This document shows positions 18,755 to 27,578 of a stretch of 64,000 nt of DNA, one piece after another (position 1 is the stretch's first letter; each line of letters starts with the position of its first letter). Made by a program: the position numbers and the translations under genes. The notes under the pieces were generated by a model. That model saw only the letters and a list, made by a program, of their open reading frames with translations. It was not told the DNA's origin and did not search any database. This DNA is from Paucibacter sp. DJ2R-2 (GTDB lineage Bacteria; Pseudomonadota; Gammaproteobacteria; Burkholderiales; Burkholderiaceae_C). The stretch lies in contig NZ_JAJIRT010000005.1 of NCBI RefSeq assembly GCF_025717675.1, positions 124,001 through 188,000 of the forward strand. Direction: 5' to 3'.

Positions 18755-21700
18755 GTGAAGTTCCTTTCGGCTTGGGTGGTAGAGACGGGTGGCTGGCGAT
18801 AGGCCATGAAATACAGCAGCGGAATCACCACCAGCGTCAGCGCGGTGGAGACGGCGATGCCGAAGATCAGCGAAATGGCCAGGCCATTGAAGATCGGGTC
18901 GTCGAGGATGAAGAAGGCACCCAGCATGGCCGCCAGGCCGGTCAGCAGAATCGGCTGAGCGCGGGTGATGGCGGCGCTGACGACGGCGCGTTCCAGGCTC
19001 ATGCCGCTGCGCAACTGCACTTCGATGAAATCGACCAGCAGGATGCTGTTGCGCACGATGATGCCGGCCAGGGCGATCATGCCAATCATGCTGGTGGCGG
19101 TGTACTGGGCATGGAGCAAGGCGTGTCCGGGCATCACGCCGACCAGGGTCAGCGGGATGGGCGCCATGATGATCAGCGGCGTCAGGTAGGAGCCGAACTG
19201 GGCCACCACCAGCAAGTAAATCAGCACCAGGCCCACGGCATAGGCCAGGCCCATGTCCCGGAAGGTCTCGTAGGTGATCTGCCATTCGCCGTCCCACTTG
19301 ACCGCATAGTCCCGCTGGGCTTCCTTGGGCGGCCGGACGAAGTACTCGAGCAGCGGCCCGCCACCGGGCACTTGGATGTCCTTGAGTTCACCGCGCAGGC
19401 TGAACAGGCCGTAGAGCGGGCTGTCGATGCGCCCGGCCATGTCGGCGTAGACGAAGTGGACCGGCAGCAAGTCCTTGTGAAAGATGGGCTGTTCGCGAGT
19501 GCTGTCGCTGATCTGCACCAATTCGCGCAGCGGCACGGCCTGCCCGGCACTGCCGCGCACGGTCAAAGCCAGCAAGGCCGCGATGTCCCCCTGCGTGCTG
19601 TCGGGCAGTTGCAGCCAGGCCGGCATGGGCAGCTTGCTCTGGTCGTGCAGATAGATGGCCGCCTCACCGCCCAGGCCGGCGGCCAGGGTGCTAACGATGG
19701 CGCTCTGCGGCACACCCAGAAGGGCAGCCTTGCGGCGATCGACCTGCAGCAGCTGGCGCGGGGCGCTGGCGATGCCCGAGTCGTCGATGTCGACCAGGCC
19801 CGGTGTGCGCTCGAACAAGGCGCGCAGTTGCTGGGCCACCTGCCGGCGTCCGGCGGCGTCGGGGCCGTAAACCTCGGCCACGATGGGCGACAGCACCGGC
19901 GGGCCCGGCGGCACTTCCACCACTTTCAGCGTCGCGCCATGGCGTCGGGCAATCTCCTGCAGCAGCGGGCGCAGGCGGGTGGCGATGGCATGGCTTTGCT
20001 CGCTGCGCTGATGGCGGTCGAGCAGATTGACTTGGATGTCGGCCTGCTCCGGCGCGCTGCGCAGGCCGTACTGGCGCACCAGGCCATTGAAGTTGATCGG
20101 CGAGGCCGTGCCGGCATAGGCTTGGTAGTTCAGGACCTCGGGCTGGCGGGCGAGCAGGGCGCCGAGCTCGCGCAGCACGCCGGCGCTGCGCTCCATGGGC
20201 GTGCCCACGGGCAGGTCGACGATCACTTGGAACTCCGACTTGTTGTCAAAGGGCAGCATCTTGAGCAAGACCAGGCCCGTGGCCGGCAAGGCCAGTGAAA
20301 CAGCGATCAGGGCGGCGACGGCCAGGCCCAGCAGGCCGCGCATGCGCCGGCCGCTGCGGGCGTCCAGCAGGGGATGAAAGATGCGCTCGAACAGGGGCGC
20401 GAGCCGGGCGCTGAAGCCGTGCAAGGCATGGGCGTCAGCGGGTGAGCCTGTGTCTGTGTCTGTGCCTGTGTCTGGTTCAGCCGGCAGCGAAGGCTTCATC
20501 CACAGCCGGGCCAGCCAGGGGGTCAGCACAAAGGCGATGGCCAGAGACAGCAGCATGCCCATGCTGGCGTTGATGGGGATGGGGCTCATGTACGGGCCCA
20601 TCAGGCCGCTGACAAACGCCATCGGCAGCAGGGCGGCGATGACGGTCAGCGTGGCCAGGATGGTGGGCCCACCGACCTCGTCCACCGCGCCGGGAATCAG
20701 CGCCACCAGCGGCTTGCCGGGAAAGAGCTGTTGGTGGCGGTGGATGTTCTCGACCACCACGATGGCATCGTCCACCAGGATGCCGATCGAGAAGATCAGC
20801 GCAAACAGCGACACCCGGTTCAAGGTGAAGCCCCAGGCCCAGCTGGCAAACAGGGTCAGCATCAGCGTCAGGATGACGGCGGTGCCGACGATGGCGGCCT
20901 CACGCCGGCCCAGGGCGAAGAAGACCAGGGCCACGACGGCCGCCGTGGCGAACAGCAGTTTCTGGATCAGCTTCTGCGCCTTGTCATTGGCCGTGGCGCC
21001 GTAGTTGCGGGTCTCGGCAACCTCGATGTCGGCCGGGATCAAGCTGTTGCGCAGGCTCTCCATGCGCTCGCGCAGGGCCAGGGCCACGTCGATGGCGTTT
21101 TCGCCGGCGTTCTTGCTGATCGACAGGGTCACCGCCGGGTACTCCTGGCCGCCGGCTTCGCCGTGCCAGACCGACTGGCTTGCGCGCATCGGCCCTTCGC
21201 TGATCGTCGCCACCTCACTGAGGAAGACGGGCTTGCCCGCATGCACGCCGACCACCAGCTGCTGCACCTCTTCGGCCGTGCCCAGCCAGGCGCCGGCTTC
21301 CAGGGCCAGGGCCTGGTTGTTGATCAGCAGCGAGCCCAGCTCGGCCGAGCCGTGCGCGCCCTGCAGGGCCTGGCGCAAATCGGCCACGGTCAGATCCATG
21401 CTGGCCAGGCGCGCCGGGTCCATCGCTATGCGCAGGGCCCGACCCGGGCCACCGATGGTCTTGACTTCGCGTGTGCCGGGCACACGCTTGAGCTCAATCT
21501 CCAGGCTGCGCGCCACCCGCTCCAGCTCATAGGCGCCGATCTCGGGTTTGCGGCTGAACAGGGTGAAGCTCATCATCGGCACATCGGCGATGCCCATGGG
21601 CTTGATCAGCGGCGGCTGAACGCCGAGGCCGCGCGGCAGCCAGTCGGCATGGCCGCCCACCGCTTCTTGCAGGCGCACCAGCGCCTCGCTGCGCGGCACG

Positions 21701-22041
21701 CCGACCTTGAATTGCACGGTCAGCAGCGCCATGCCGGGGCGCGACAGCGACATCACATGCTCGACGCCCGTCATCTGCGACAGGATTTGCTCGGCCGGTG
21801 TGGCCACCATCTGCTCGACGTCGCCGACGCCAGCGCCCGGAAAAGCGACCATCACCTGGGCCATGGTCACATCGATCTGCGGCTCCTCCTCGCGTGGTGT
21901 CACCAGCACGGCGAAGACACCCAGGAGCAGGGCCAGCAAGGCCAGCAGCGGCGTGATCTGTGCCGACTGGAAGTAGGCCGCGATGCGGCCTGACACGCCC
22001 AGCTTGTGCTCGGGCGTCTCTTGAACAGGGGTCGGAGTCAT
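18751..22041 (-). CDS. RND efflux permease (AcrB/HAE-1-like)
   Basis: A 1096-residue inner-membrane proton antiporter of the resistance-nodulation-division superfamily. The first helix is near residues 30-48, followed by a large periplasmic loop (VTPREEEPQIDVTMAQVMVAFPGAG, typical of the clade), TM2-6 around 350-500, a second loop, and TM8-12 to the end. FSIGILVDDAIVVVENIHR is the TM4 proton-relay motif with paired aspartates. A linker near residue 525 contains a Asp/Thr/Gly repeat encoded by four tandem hexamers (20448-20471). It is translationally coupled with the adaptor upstream and DUF2892 downstream. Substrate is unknown; the ArsR regulator suggests metal or reactive-sulfur/oxidant responsiveness. 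Confidence 0.95.
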   Translation of the reverse strand: MTPTPVQETPEHKLGVSGRIAAYFQSAQITPLLALLALLLGVFAVLVTPREEEPQIDVTMAQVMVAFPGAGVGDVEQMVATPAEQILSQMTGVEHVMSLSRPGMALLTVQFKVGVPRSEALVRLQEAVGGHADWLPRGLGVQPPLIKPMGIADVPMMSFTLFSRKPEIGAYELERVARSLEIELKRVPGTREVKTIGGPGRALRIAMDPARLASMDLTVADLRQALQGAHGSAELGSLLINNQALALEAGAWLGTAEEVQQLVVGVHAGKPVFLSEVATISEGPMRASQSVWHGEAGGQEYPAVTLSISKNAGENAIDVALALRERMESLRNSLIPADIEVAETRNYGATANDKAQKLIQKLLFATAAVVALVFFALGRREAAIVGTAVILTLMLTLFASWAWGFTLNRVSLFALIFSIGILVDDAIVVVENIHRHQQLFPGKPLVALIPGAVDEVGGPTILATLTVIAALLPMAFVSGLMGPYMSPIPINASMGMLLSLAIAFVLTPWLARLWMKPSLPAEPDTGTDTDTGSPADAHALHGFSARLAPLFERIFHPLLDARSGRRMRGLLGLAVAALIAVSLALPATGLVLLKMLPFDNKSEFQVIVDLPVGTPMERSAGVLRELGALLARQPEVLNYQAYAGTASPINFNGLVRQYGLRSAPEQADIQVNLLDRHQRSEQSHAIATRLRPLLQEIARRHGATLKVVEVPPGPPVLSPIVAEVYGPDAAGRRQVAQQLRALFERTPGLVDIDDSGIASAPRQLLQVDRRKAALLGVPQSAIVSTLAAGLGGEAAIYLHDQSKLPMPAWLQLPDSTQGDIAALLALTVRGSAGQAVPLRELVQISDSTREQPIFHKDLLPVHFVYADMAGRIDSPLYGLFSLRGELKDIQVPGGGPLLEYFVRPPKEAQRDYAVKWDGEWQITYETFRDMGLAYAVGLVLIYLLVVAQFGSYLTPLIIMAPIPLTLVGVMPGHALLHAQYTATSMIGMIALAGIIVRNSILLVDFIEVQLRSGMSLERAVVSAAITRAQPILLTGLAAMLGAFFILDDPIFNGLAISLIFGIAVSTALTLVVIPLLYFMAYRQPPVSTTQAERNFT
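20448..20471. repeat. Hexanucleotide microsatellite inside the RND permease gene
   Basis: Four near-perfect tandem copies of CTGTGT (third copy CTGTGC) encode alternating Asp-Thr/Gly-Thr residues in a cytoplasmic or loop linker. The unit is a multiple of three, so slippage would change linker length without breaking the frame. Confidence 0.75.
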
Positions 22042-23234
22042 TGCTTTTGCCCTCCTTGTGCCAGCGGTGGAACCGGCTGGCGGGCGGCGACGGCCGGTTC
22101 GGTGGCAATGCGTTCGCCGGCGCTAAGGCCGCTGAGTACTTCGACCTGATCACCTCGCTTCGCGCCCAGGCGCAGCTGGCGCAGCAGGGCCTGGCCGGTC
22201 TGCGGCACGATCACATAGACGAGATTCAGTTCGGCGCGGCGCAGCACGGCACTGCGTGGGATCAGCAGTGGCCGGCCGGCTTGCGCGGCAGGCGCCGGGC
22301 TGGCGTCGTCCAGCCAGACGCGGGCGAACATGCCTGGGCTCAGGGCGGGCTGAGCTGCCGTTCCTGCCGCCACTTCCGTCTCCGTTCGTGCGGACGTTTG
22401 TGGCAGATCCAGGCGCAGCTCCTGGCTGTGCGTGGCCGCATCGACGGTGGGCATCCACTGGCGGCGCAGCGGCAGCAGGCGTGCGGTCTGGCCCGGGATC
22501 TCGATCTCGATCAGGCCCTCGGTGGTCTGTGCACCGGCCTGGCTTTGGGGCACATGGGCTGTCACGCGCAGGGCTTTTGGGTCGTAGACCGTCAGCAGGG
22601 GGCGGCCGGGCATGGCCATATCGCCCAGGGACACCGGGATCTCGGCCACCACCGCGTCGTAGGGGCTGCGCAGCAGATGCTGGCCGCTTTGCGTGCGCGC
22701 CACGCCCAGCTGGGCCAGCTGAGCGTCCAGCTGTGCGCGTGTGGCCTGGTACTGGTTCAGGGCCTGGTCCAGCGCCGCTTGGCTGATGTAGTGCTGCTTG
22801 AACAGCTGCTGCTGGCGCTCCAGCTCGCGCTGGGCCAGCTGTAGGCCGGCGCGTGCGGCCTGGCCTTGCGCTTCGCTGGCGCTGGCCGCTTGTTCGGCGG
22901 CACGCGCGTCCAGGCGCATCAGCATTTGTCCGGCGCGCACCCGGTCGCCCGGCCGCACGGCAATTTCGACGATGGCGCCGGCCACTTGTGCCGCCAGCAC
23001 CGTCTGGCGCTGGGCCTCGACCACGCCGTCAACACTTTGCCGGCGTGTGGCGCCGCTCGCCTGCACCACCAGGCTTTGCAAGTTGGGCGCAGAAGCTGTG
23101 CTTGCTGCTGGTGCTGCGGTCGCGGCAGCGCTGAGCAGCAGCAGGCCGGCCGTGCCTTGCCGCAGCAGGGCGCGTACCGGCATCACCGCTGCGGCAGCAG
23201 CGCGCAAGGTCATGAAAGCGTGGGGCAGATTCAT
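22038..23234 (-). CDS. RND efflux periplasmic adaptor (membrane fusion protein)
   Basis: A 398-residue adaptor bridging the permease to an outer-membrane channel. The start is placed at MNLPHAFM; in-frame starts at 23282 and 23309 would run through or abut the operator palindrome. After a hydrophobic export segment ending TAAPAAS come the lipoyl/barrel-sandwich halves (VVEAQRQTVLAAQVAGAIVEI... and IEVLSGLSAGERI near the end), an alpha-hairpin rich in Gln/Ala (about 95-190), and a beta-barrel region (AVVAEIPVSLGDMAMPG). The stop overlaps the permease start by four bases. No TolC-type outer-membrane gene lies nearby, so a shared TolC is likely. Confidence 0.93.
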   Translation of the reverse strand: MNLPHAFMTLRAAAAAVMPVRALLRQGTAGLLLLSAAATAAPAASTASAPNLQSLVVQASGATRRQSVDGVVEAQRQTVLAAQVAGAIVEIAVRPGDRVRAGQMLMRLDARAAEQAASASEAQGQAARAGLQLAQRELERQQQLFKQHYISQAALDQALNQYQATRAQLDAQLAQLGVARTQSGQHLLRSPYDAVVAEIPVSLGDMAMPGRPLLTVYDPKALRVTAHVPQSQAGAQTTEGLIEIEIPGQTARLLPLRRQWMPTVDAATHSQELRLDLPQTSARTETEVAAGTAAQPALSPGMFARVWLDDASPAPAAQAGRPLLIPRSAVLRRAELNLVYVIVPQTGQALLRQLRLGAKRGDQVEVLSGLSAGERIATEPAVAARQPVPPLAQGGQKQ

Positions 23235-23282
23235 GGTCGGCAGACCAGCGCGGGGCTGGACGAAAGATGATTGATGGTTCAT

Positions 23283-23304
23283 TATTTGCGCAATCACGCA
23301 AATA
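23283..23304. promoter_or_regulatory. ArsR-type operator between the efflux operon and its regulator
   Basis: Perfect 8-base arms TATTTGCG and CGCAAATA flank CAATCA, a 22-bp dyad centred between the divergent adaptor and ArsR genes. Geometry fits the winged-helix ArsR/SmtB operators, and AT content is high for this DNA. It lies 34 bases before the ArsR ATG, so autoregulation plus repression of the pump operon is expected. Confidence 0.65.
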
Positions 23305-23337
23305 GTCAATCAAGTGAACACGCAAGGAGCCTTTAGA

Positions 23338-23715
23338 ATGACAAGCCTGCCAGCCTCCTGCCGAATCCTGCACACCATGGAAGACCTGCCCCTTGCCGCG
23401 CTGACCCAGGTGGCGGCCTATTTCCAGGCCTTGTCCGAGCCGACCCGCTTGCAGATCCTCAATTTGCTGCGCCAACAAGAGCGCAAGGTGGGCGAGTTGT
23501 CCGAGCTCTGCGGCTGCAGCGTGGCCAATGTCTCCCGTCATCTCGGCGTGCTGCAGCAGCAAGGCTTGGTTGAGCGCGAGAGTCGCGGCACCAGTGCCTT
23601 TTTCCGGATCGCCGATCCGGCGGTCTACCAGCTCTGCGATCTGGTCTGCGGCAGCATCGCCGGAAACAATGCGCGTGCCGCCGAGGCCGGCGCGGCCTTT
23701 CTCAAGGCCCGCTGA
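23338..23715 (+). CDS. ArsR-family transcriptional repressor
   Basis: A 125-residue winged-helix protein. ATG 23338 is chosen because AAGGAG sits nine bases upstream; a GTG at 23314 would add eight residues. Marks are ALSEPTRLQILNLLR, the recognition helix CSVANVSRHLGVLQQQGLV and the wing ERESRGTSAFFRI. Cysteines occur as C-G-C at the beginning of the recognition region (ELCGCS) and as C-x3-C near the C-terminus (LCDLVC). They could bind a metal ion or form a di- or tetrasulfide as in SqrR/BigR-type sensors. It should repress the divergent adaptor-RND-DUF2892 operon through the dyad at 23283-23304. The inducer is not determinable from sequence. Confidence 0.92.
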   Translation: MTSLPASCRILHTMEDLPLAALTQVAAYFQALSEPTRLQILNLLRQQERKVGELSELCGCSVANVSRHLGVLQQQGLVERESRGTSAFFRIADPAVYQLCDLVCGSIAGNNARAAEAGAAFLKAR

Positions 23716-23861
23716 CATATCCCGTTACAAAAACGGTGGCCATTCAAGGGTGAATCCCTGGCCGGGCGCATTGACGCGCCCGACGCTTTGGCGGAACCTT
23801 GCCGGCTTTCGCCTGCCCGTCCACCCGCCCGTGTGCGCAGGCGCCTCAAGCGGGAGCTCCT

Positions 23862-24908
23862 ATGAAGAAGGTATTGAACGCGGCCAAGTGGGCCATGCTG
23901 GCCGTGCTGGCTGTGAGCACAGTGCAGGCGCGCGCGCAGGCCTCGACGACGGGCCTTCTGCCGACATCGGGCTACGCCGGTCTGGTCGTGTTCGGCGACA
24001 GCCTGGCCGACAGTGGCAACAACGCCCGCCTGGTCGGCACCGACCCGACACAGCAGATCACGGGTGACAGCTACTTCGCCAGCCTGCCCTTTGCCACCGG
24101 CCGCTACAGCAACGGGCCGGTGTGGGTCGAGCATCTGGCCGAACGCTTTGGCCTGAGCGCCTCGGCCTCGCAACTGGGCGGCAGCAATTTCGCCTATGGC
24201 GGTGCCGCCACCGGCAGCGACGGCACGGGCACGCCCATCCCCGGTTTCCCCTTCAGCATGCGCAGCCAGCTCGGCCAGTATCTGGCCACCGTGCCCATGG
24301 CCGGCACGCCGGCACCGGCGCAGAGCTTGTTTGTGCTGTCGGGCGGCTCGGTCAATGTCAGCGCGGCCATGGAGGCCGCAGCCATGCATCCCGAGCAGGC
24401 CTTTGGCATCCTGTCGGTCGCGGCCCAGGCCTATGCCTTCGATATCGCCGCCATGGTCGACGGCTTGCAGGCCGCCGGTGCCGAGCACATCCTGGTGCTC
24501 AATGTGCCGAACTTCGGCCTGACGCCGCGCGCGCAGAGCTATGGGCCCCAGGTCGCCGCGCTGGGCTCGCTGGCCGCCGGCCTGATGAACGATGCCCTGG
24601 GCCTGGCCCTCAACACCGAGCCCGGCGTGCGCGTGTTTGACCTGTACGGCAGCCTGAACCAGGTGGTGGCCCATGGCTCGGACTATGGGCTCAGCAATGT
24701 CAGCCAGGCCTGCGGCGCCCTGATCAACGCCTGTGATCCCGCCACTGCCTTGTTCTACGACGGCCAGCACCCCACAGCCTATGGCCACCGGTTGATTGCC
24801 GACCTGGTCTTCAGCTCCGCGGTGCCGGAGCCAAGCAGCGCTGTCTTGTTGCTGCTGGGTGGCGTTTGTGTGCTGGCGCGTCGGCGCCGCCAGGCCGAGC
24901 CGGCCTGA
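23862..24908 (+). CDS. Secreted GDSL/SGNH esterase with PEP-CTERM sorting signal
   Basis: A 348-residue protein. The start at MKKVLNAAK begins a signal peptide ending ARAQAS. The SGNH hydrolase pattern is visible: block I FGDSLADSGNN with nucleophile S47, the FATGRYSNGPVWVEHLA block, GGSNFAYGGAA, and block V DGQHPTAYGH with D300 and H303. Block III, usually GxND with the oxyanion-hole Asn, reads LSGGSVNVSAA, so the Asn is displaced by one residue. The C-terminus carries VPEPSSAV, a hydrophobic helix and RRRR, a classical PEP-CTERM signal for exosortase processing. Its role is probably lipid or acylated-polysaccharide ester hydrolysis at the surface or in the matrix. Confidence 0.9.
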   Translation: MKKVLNAAKWAMLAVLAVSTVQARAQASTTGLLPTSGYAGLVVFGDSLADSGNNARLVGTDPTQQITGDSYFASLPFATGRYSNGPVWVEHLAERFGLSASASQLGGSNFAYGGAATGSDGTGTPIPGFPFSMRSQLGQYLATVPMAGTPAPAQSLFVLSGGSVNVSAAMEAAAMHPEQAFGILSVAAQAYAFDIAAMVDGLQAAGAEHILVLNVPNFGLTPRAQSYGPQVAALGSLAAGLMNDALGLALNTEPGVRVFDLYGSLNQVVAHGSDYGLSNVSQACGALINACDPATALFYDGQHPTAYGHRLIADLVFSSAVPEPSSAVLLLLGGVCVLARRRRQAEPA

Positions 24909-24914
24909 GCCGCC

Positions 24915-25844
24915 TCAGCCGGCCGGCTGGCCCGGGCAGCTGGCCAGGGTCGCCGCGGCGGCCTCCAGAAACACTCGGGTGCGCAGTGGCATCAAACGGC
25001 GCTCGGGGAACACGGCCCAGCAGCTCACGGTCGGCAGACACCAGCCCGGCAGCACGCGCCGCAGCTGGCCACCCGCGACCCAGGGACCAGCGAAATGCTC
25101 GCCCACGGCGGTGATGCCGACACCGGCGCAGGCCAGGCGCAGCAGCATGTCGGGGGCGTTGACCAGGCTGCGGCGGGCCGGTGTCCCGCTCCAGCTTTGT
25201 ACCCCGCCATCGGCAGCGCTGCGCTGCAGCTGCCAGGGCGGCGCGTCGCCGGCGCGGTTGAGGATCATCAGACCATGCTGGTCCAGCAGGTCTTCGGGAT
25301 CCTGCGGCTCGCCATGGGCTAGCAGATAGGCGGGCGAAGCGTAGAGGCCGTTGTTGAACACGGCCAGGCGGCGCGCGGCCAGCTGGCTGTCGCTGGGCAG
25401 CTCGCCGACGCGCACCGCCAGGTCAAAGCCCTCGGCGATCAGGTCAACACGGCGCGGCGACAGGTCCAGCATCAAGGTGATGTCAGGGTGGCGGCGCGTG
25501 AACTCCGCCAGCATGTCCCCAAAAGCATGGTGGGCCAGATCGGCTGGCATGGACACCCGCAGGCGGCCACTGGGCCGCAGCTGGCGCTCTGAGGCCAGGG
25601 CCAGGGCGCTCTCGACCTCGGCCGTCAGTGCCCGCGCATGCTCAAGCACGCCGGCACCGAACTCGGTCAGGGCCAGGCGCCGGGTGCTGCGCTGGAGCAG
25701 CTTTTCGCCCAGACGCTGCTCCAGCGCGGCAATGCGACGGGACACGCTCGATTTGGGCAGCTGCACCCGTTCGGCGGCGCGGCTGAAGCTGCCGCTGTCC
25801 ATCACACGGGCGAAGAGCAGCAGGTCGTCGGCATCGGGGCTCAT
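24915..25844 (-). CDS. LysR-family regulator (probable controller of the azoreductase-pirin operon)
   Basis: A 309-residue LysR-type regulator. The start MSPDADDLLLFARV gives the normal N-terminal winged helix (FSRAAERVQLPKSSVSRRIAALEQRLGEKLLQRSTRRLALTE region). The effector domain follows from about residue 88 (PSGRLRVSMPADLAHHAFGDML, RRVDLIAEGFDLAVRVGEL). This belongs to the AaeR/DmlR-like group with LPKSSVSRRIA. It is divergent from the azoreductase gene, a common pairing in proteobacteria where the LysR protein responds to quinones or electrophiles. The upstream region holds a 12-base tandem repeat (TGATGCTTTG at 25865 and 25877) that might be part of a binding site. Confidence 0.93.
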   Translation of the reverse strand: MSPDADDLLLFARVMDSGSFSRAAERVQLPKSSVSRRIAALEQRLGEKLLQRSTRRLALTEFGAGVLEHARALTAEVESALALASERQLRPSGRLRVSMPADLAHHAFGDMLAEFTRRHPDITLMLDLSPRRVDLIAEGFDLAVRVGELPSDSQLAARRLAVFNNGLYASPAYLLAHGEPQDPEDLLDQHGLMILNRAGDAPPWQLQRSAADGGVQSWSGTPARRSLVNAPDMLLRLACAGVGITAVGEHFAGPWVAGGQLRRVLPGWCLPTVSCWAVFPERRLMPLRTRVFLEAAAATLASCPGQPAG

Positions 25845-25875
25845 GGTAGCGTGGTTCCTTTGAATGATGCTTTGA

Positions 25876-25904
25876 TTGATGCTTTGGTGGAGCAATCTTA
25901 TCCA
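25876..25904 (+). promoter_or_regulatory. Candidate promoter for the azoreductase-pirin operon
   Basis: TTGATG at 25876-25881 and TATCCA at 25899-25904 are separated by 17 bases, a reasonable sigma-70 pair pointing at the azoreductase gene about 95 bases downstream. The -35 region overlaps the second copy of the TGATGCTTTG repeat, so the LysR regulator could act there. Confidence 0.4.
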
Positions 25905-25998
25905 AACCGATGGCTTCTGTAGCTCCGGGGTTCTCAATACAGTGAGCCCATCGCCGCTTCAAGGGATGCGGCATTGACACTCAACGAAGGAAACCCCC

Positions 25999-26622
25999 AT
26001 GAGCCGCATTCTGCAAATCAACTCCAGCGCCCGCCGTGTCGTCGACGGCCAAGGCTCCGTGTCCACCCGCCTGGCCCAGGAGCTGGTGGCACGCTTGCAA
26101 GCCCAGCAGACCGGCACTGAACTGACCGTGCGGGACCTGGCCCTGCAGCCCCATCCGGTGTTGGACGAGGCGGCCCTGCAAGCCTTGTTCACCCCGGCCG
26201 AGCAACGCAGCCCCGAGCAGGCCGCCCGCGTCGCCCTGGATGACGCCCTGATCGCCGAAGTGCAGGCCGCCGATGTGCTGGTGATCGGCTCGCCCATGAT
26301 CAATTTCGGCGTCAGCGCCCAGCTGAAGAACTGGATCGATGCGATCTCGCGGGCCCGTGTGACCTTCCAGTACACGGCGAACGGCCCGGAAGGCCTGCTC
26401 AAGAACAAGAAGGTCTATGTGCTGCTGGCGCGTGGCGGCATCTACCGCGACCAGCCCAGCGACACGGTCGTGCCCTATTTGCGCACGGTGCTGGGTTTCC
26501 TGGGCATGAGCGATGTGCAGTTCATCTACGCCGAAGGTCTGGCCATGGGCCCCGATGCAGAAGCGGCCGCCTGGGTGGCCGCGCGCGAGCAGATCAGCGG
26601 CGCGCTCGCTACCATCGCCTGA
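25999..26622 (+). CDS. azoR: FMN-dependent NADH-azoreductase / quinone reductase
   Basis: A 207-residue flavodoxin-fold protein. Typical AzoR features are [16 protein letters not shown]-like phosphate loop near residues 7-22, [21 protein letters not shown] (FMN isoalloxazine contact), and [11 protein letters not shown]. The enzyme uses NADH to reduce quinones and azo compounds by two electrons, protecting against thiol and quinone stress. It is followed after 49 bases by a pirin-family gene, probably in one operon. Divergence from a LysR gene suggests inducible control. Confidence 0.94.
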   Translation: MSRILQINSSARRVVDGQGSVSTRLAQELVARLQAQQTGTELTVRDLALQPHPVLDEAALQALFTPAEQRSPEQAARVALDDALIAEVQAADVLVIGSPMINFGVSAQLKNWIDAISRARVTFQYTANGPEGLLKNKKVYVLLARGGIYRDQPSDTVVPYLRTVLGFLGMSDVQFIYAEGLAMGPDAEAAAWVAAREQISGALATIA

Positions 26623-26671
26623 GCCGATTCTTGCCACTGAAGCCAACGAGAACGAAGAAAGGTCACACCCG

Positions 26672-27571
26672 ATGAGCAGCAGCAAGCCCCAAGCCTCTGT
26701 GCAAGCCCCCGTGCGCACGCCCCGTGCGGTGGAGCGCTTGGTTGCCGGCCAAGCCACCAGCGACGGCGCCGGCGTCAAGCTGACCCGCGTGCTGACCCAG
26801 GACCTGCAGCGCCGCCTCGACCCCTTTTTGATGCTCGACGCCTTTGGCTCGGACAAGGCCGATGACTACATCGCCGGTTTCCCCAGCCACCCGCATCGCG
26901 GCTTCGAGACCGTCACCTATATGCTCGAAGGCCGCATGCGCCACCGCGATTCCGCCGGCAACGAAGGTCTGCTTGGCAATGGTGGGGTGCAGTGGATGAC
27001 GGCCGGCCGCGGCGTCATCCACAGCGAGCTGCCCGAGCAGGAAGAGGGCCGCATGGAGGGCTTCCAGCTCTGGCTCAACCTGCCCGGCCACGACAAGATG
27101 CGCGCGCCCTGGTACCGCGACATCCCCTCCGGCGAGATTCCTGAGTTCCAGACCGAGGCCGGCGTCACCGTGCGCGTGATCGCAGGCCACAGCCACGGCG
27201 TGGCCGGCGCGGTGCAGCGCGAGCACACCGAGCCGCTGTATCTGGACCTGCATCTGCCGGCCGGTGCTCGCTTTGAGCAGGCCCTGCCCGAGGGGCATAA
27301 CGCCTTCGTCTATGTGTACCGGGGCGCGTTGGAATTCCCGAGCGGCTGCCGCGTGCCGGCTCAGCGCATGGCCATCTTGGCCAACACGCCGGGCAGCGAC
27401 GGCCTGGTGCTGCAGGCCGCGGCGGATACGGTGGACACGGCGACCCGCGCCATCCTGATCGCCGGCCGGCCGCTGCGCGAGCCGATCGCCCAGCATGGCC
27501 CCTTCGTGATGAACACGCATGAGGAGCTGGTGCAGGCGGTGCGTGACTATCAGGCCGGCGTGCTGGCCTGA
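26672..27571 (+). CDS. Pirin family protein
   Basis: A 299-residue bicupin. The first cupin carries the metal ligands in FPSHPHRGFETVTYMLEG (two His), H-S-E in GVIHSELPEQEEG, all conserved in pirins with quercetinase-like iron sites. The second cupin (about 185-290) is shorter and lacks an obvious metal set. The ATG at 26672 is the first Met upstream of the conserved RAVERLVAG segment. Pirins have been linked to redox sensing and quercetin dioxygenation; the azoreductase partner makes an electrophile/quinone stress role plausible. Confidence 0.93.
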   Translation: MSSSKPQASVQAPVRTPRAVERLVAGQATSDGAGVKLTRVLTQDLQRRLDPFLMLDAFGSDKADDYIAGFPSHPHRGFETVTYMLEGRMRHRDSAGNEGLLGNGGVQWMTAGRGVIHSELPEQEEGRMEGFQLWLNLPGHDKMRAPWYRDIPSGEIPEFQTEAGVTVRVIAGHSHGVAGAVQREHTEPLYLDLHLPAGARFEQALPEGHNAFVYVYRGALEFPSGCRVPAQRMAILANTPGSDGLVLQAAADTVDTATRAILIAGRPLREPIAQHGPFVMNTHEELVQAVRDYQAGVLA

Positions 27572-27578
27572 CGGTGGT

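Noticed and set aside
23763-23782. Hairpin CGGGCGC/GCGCCCG after the ArsR gene
   Set aside because: No U-run; such GC stems occur by chance in this DNA, so no terminator was called.
23788-23802. Possible sigma-54 promoter (TTGG...TTGC) before the GDSL/PEP-CTERM gene
   Set aside because: GG and GC are nine bases apart instead of ten, which sigma-54 does not tolerate well.
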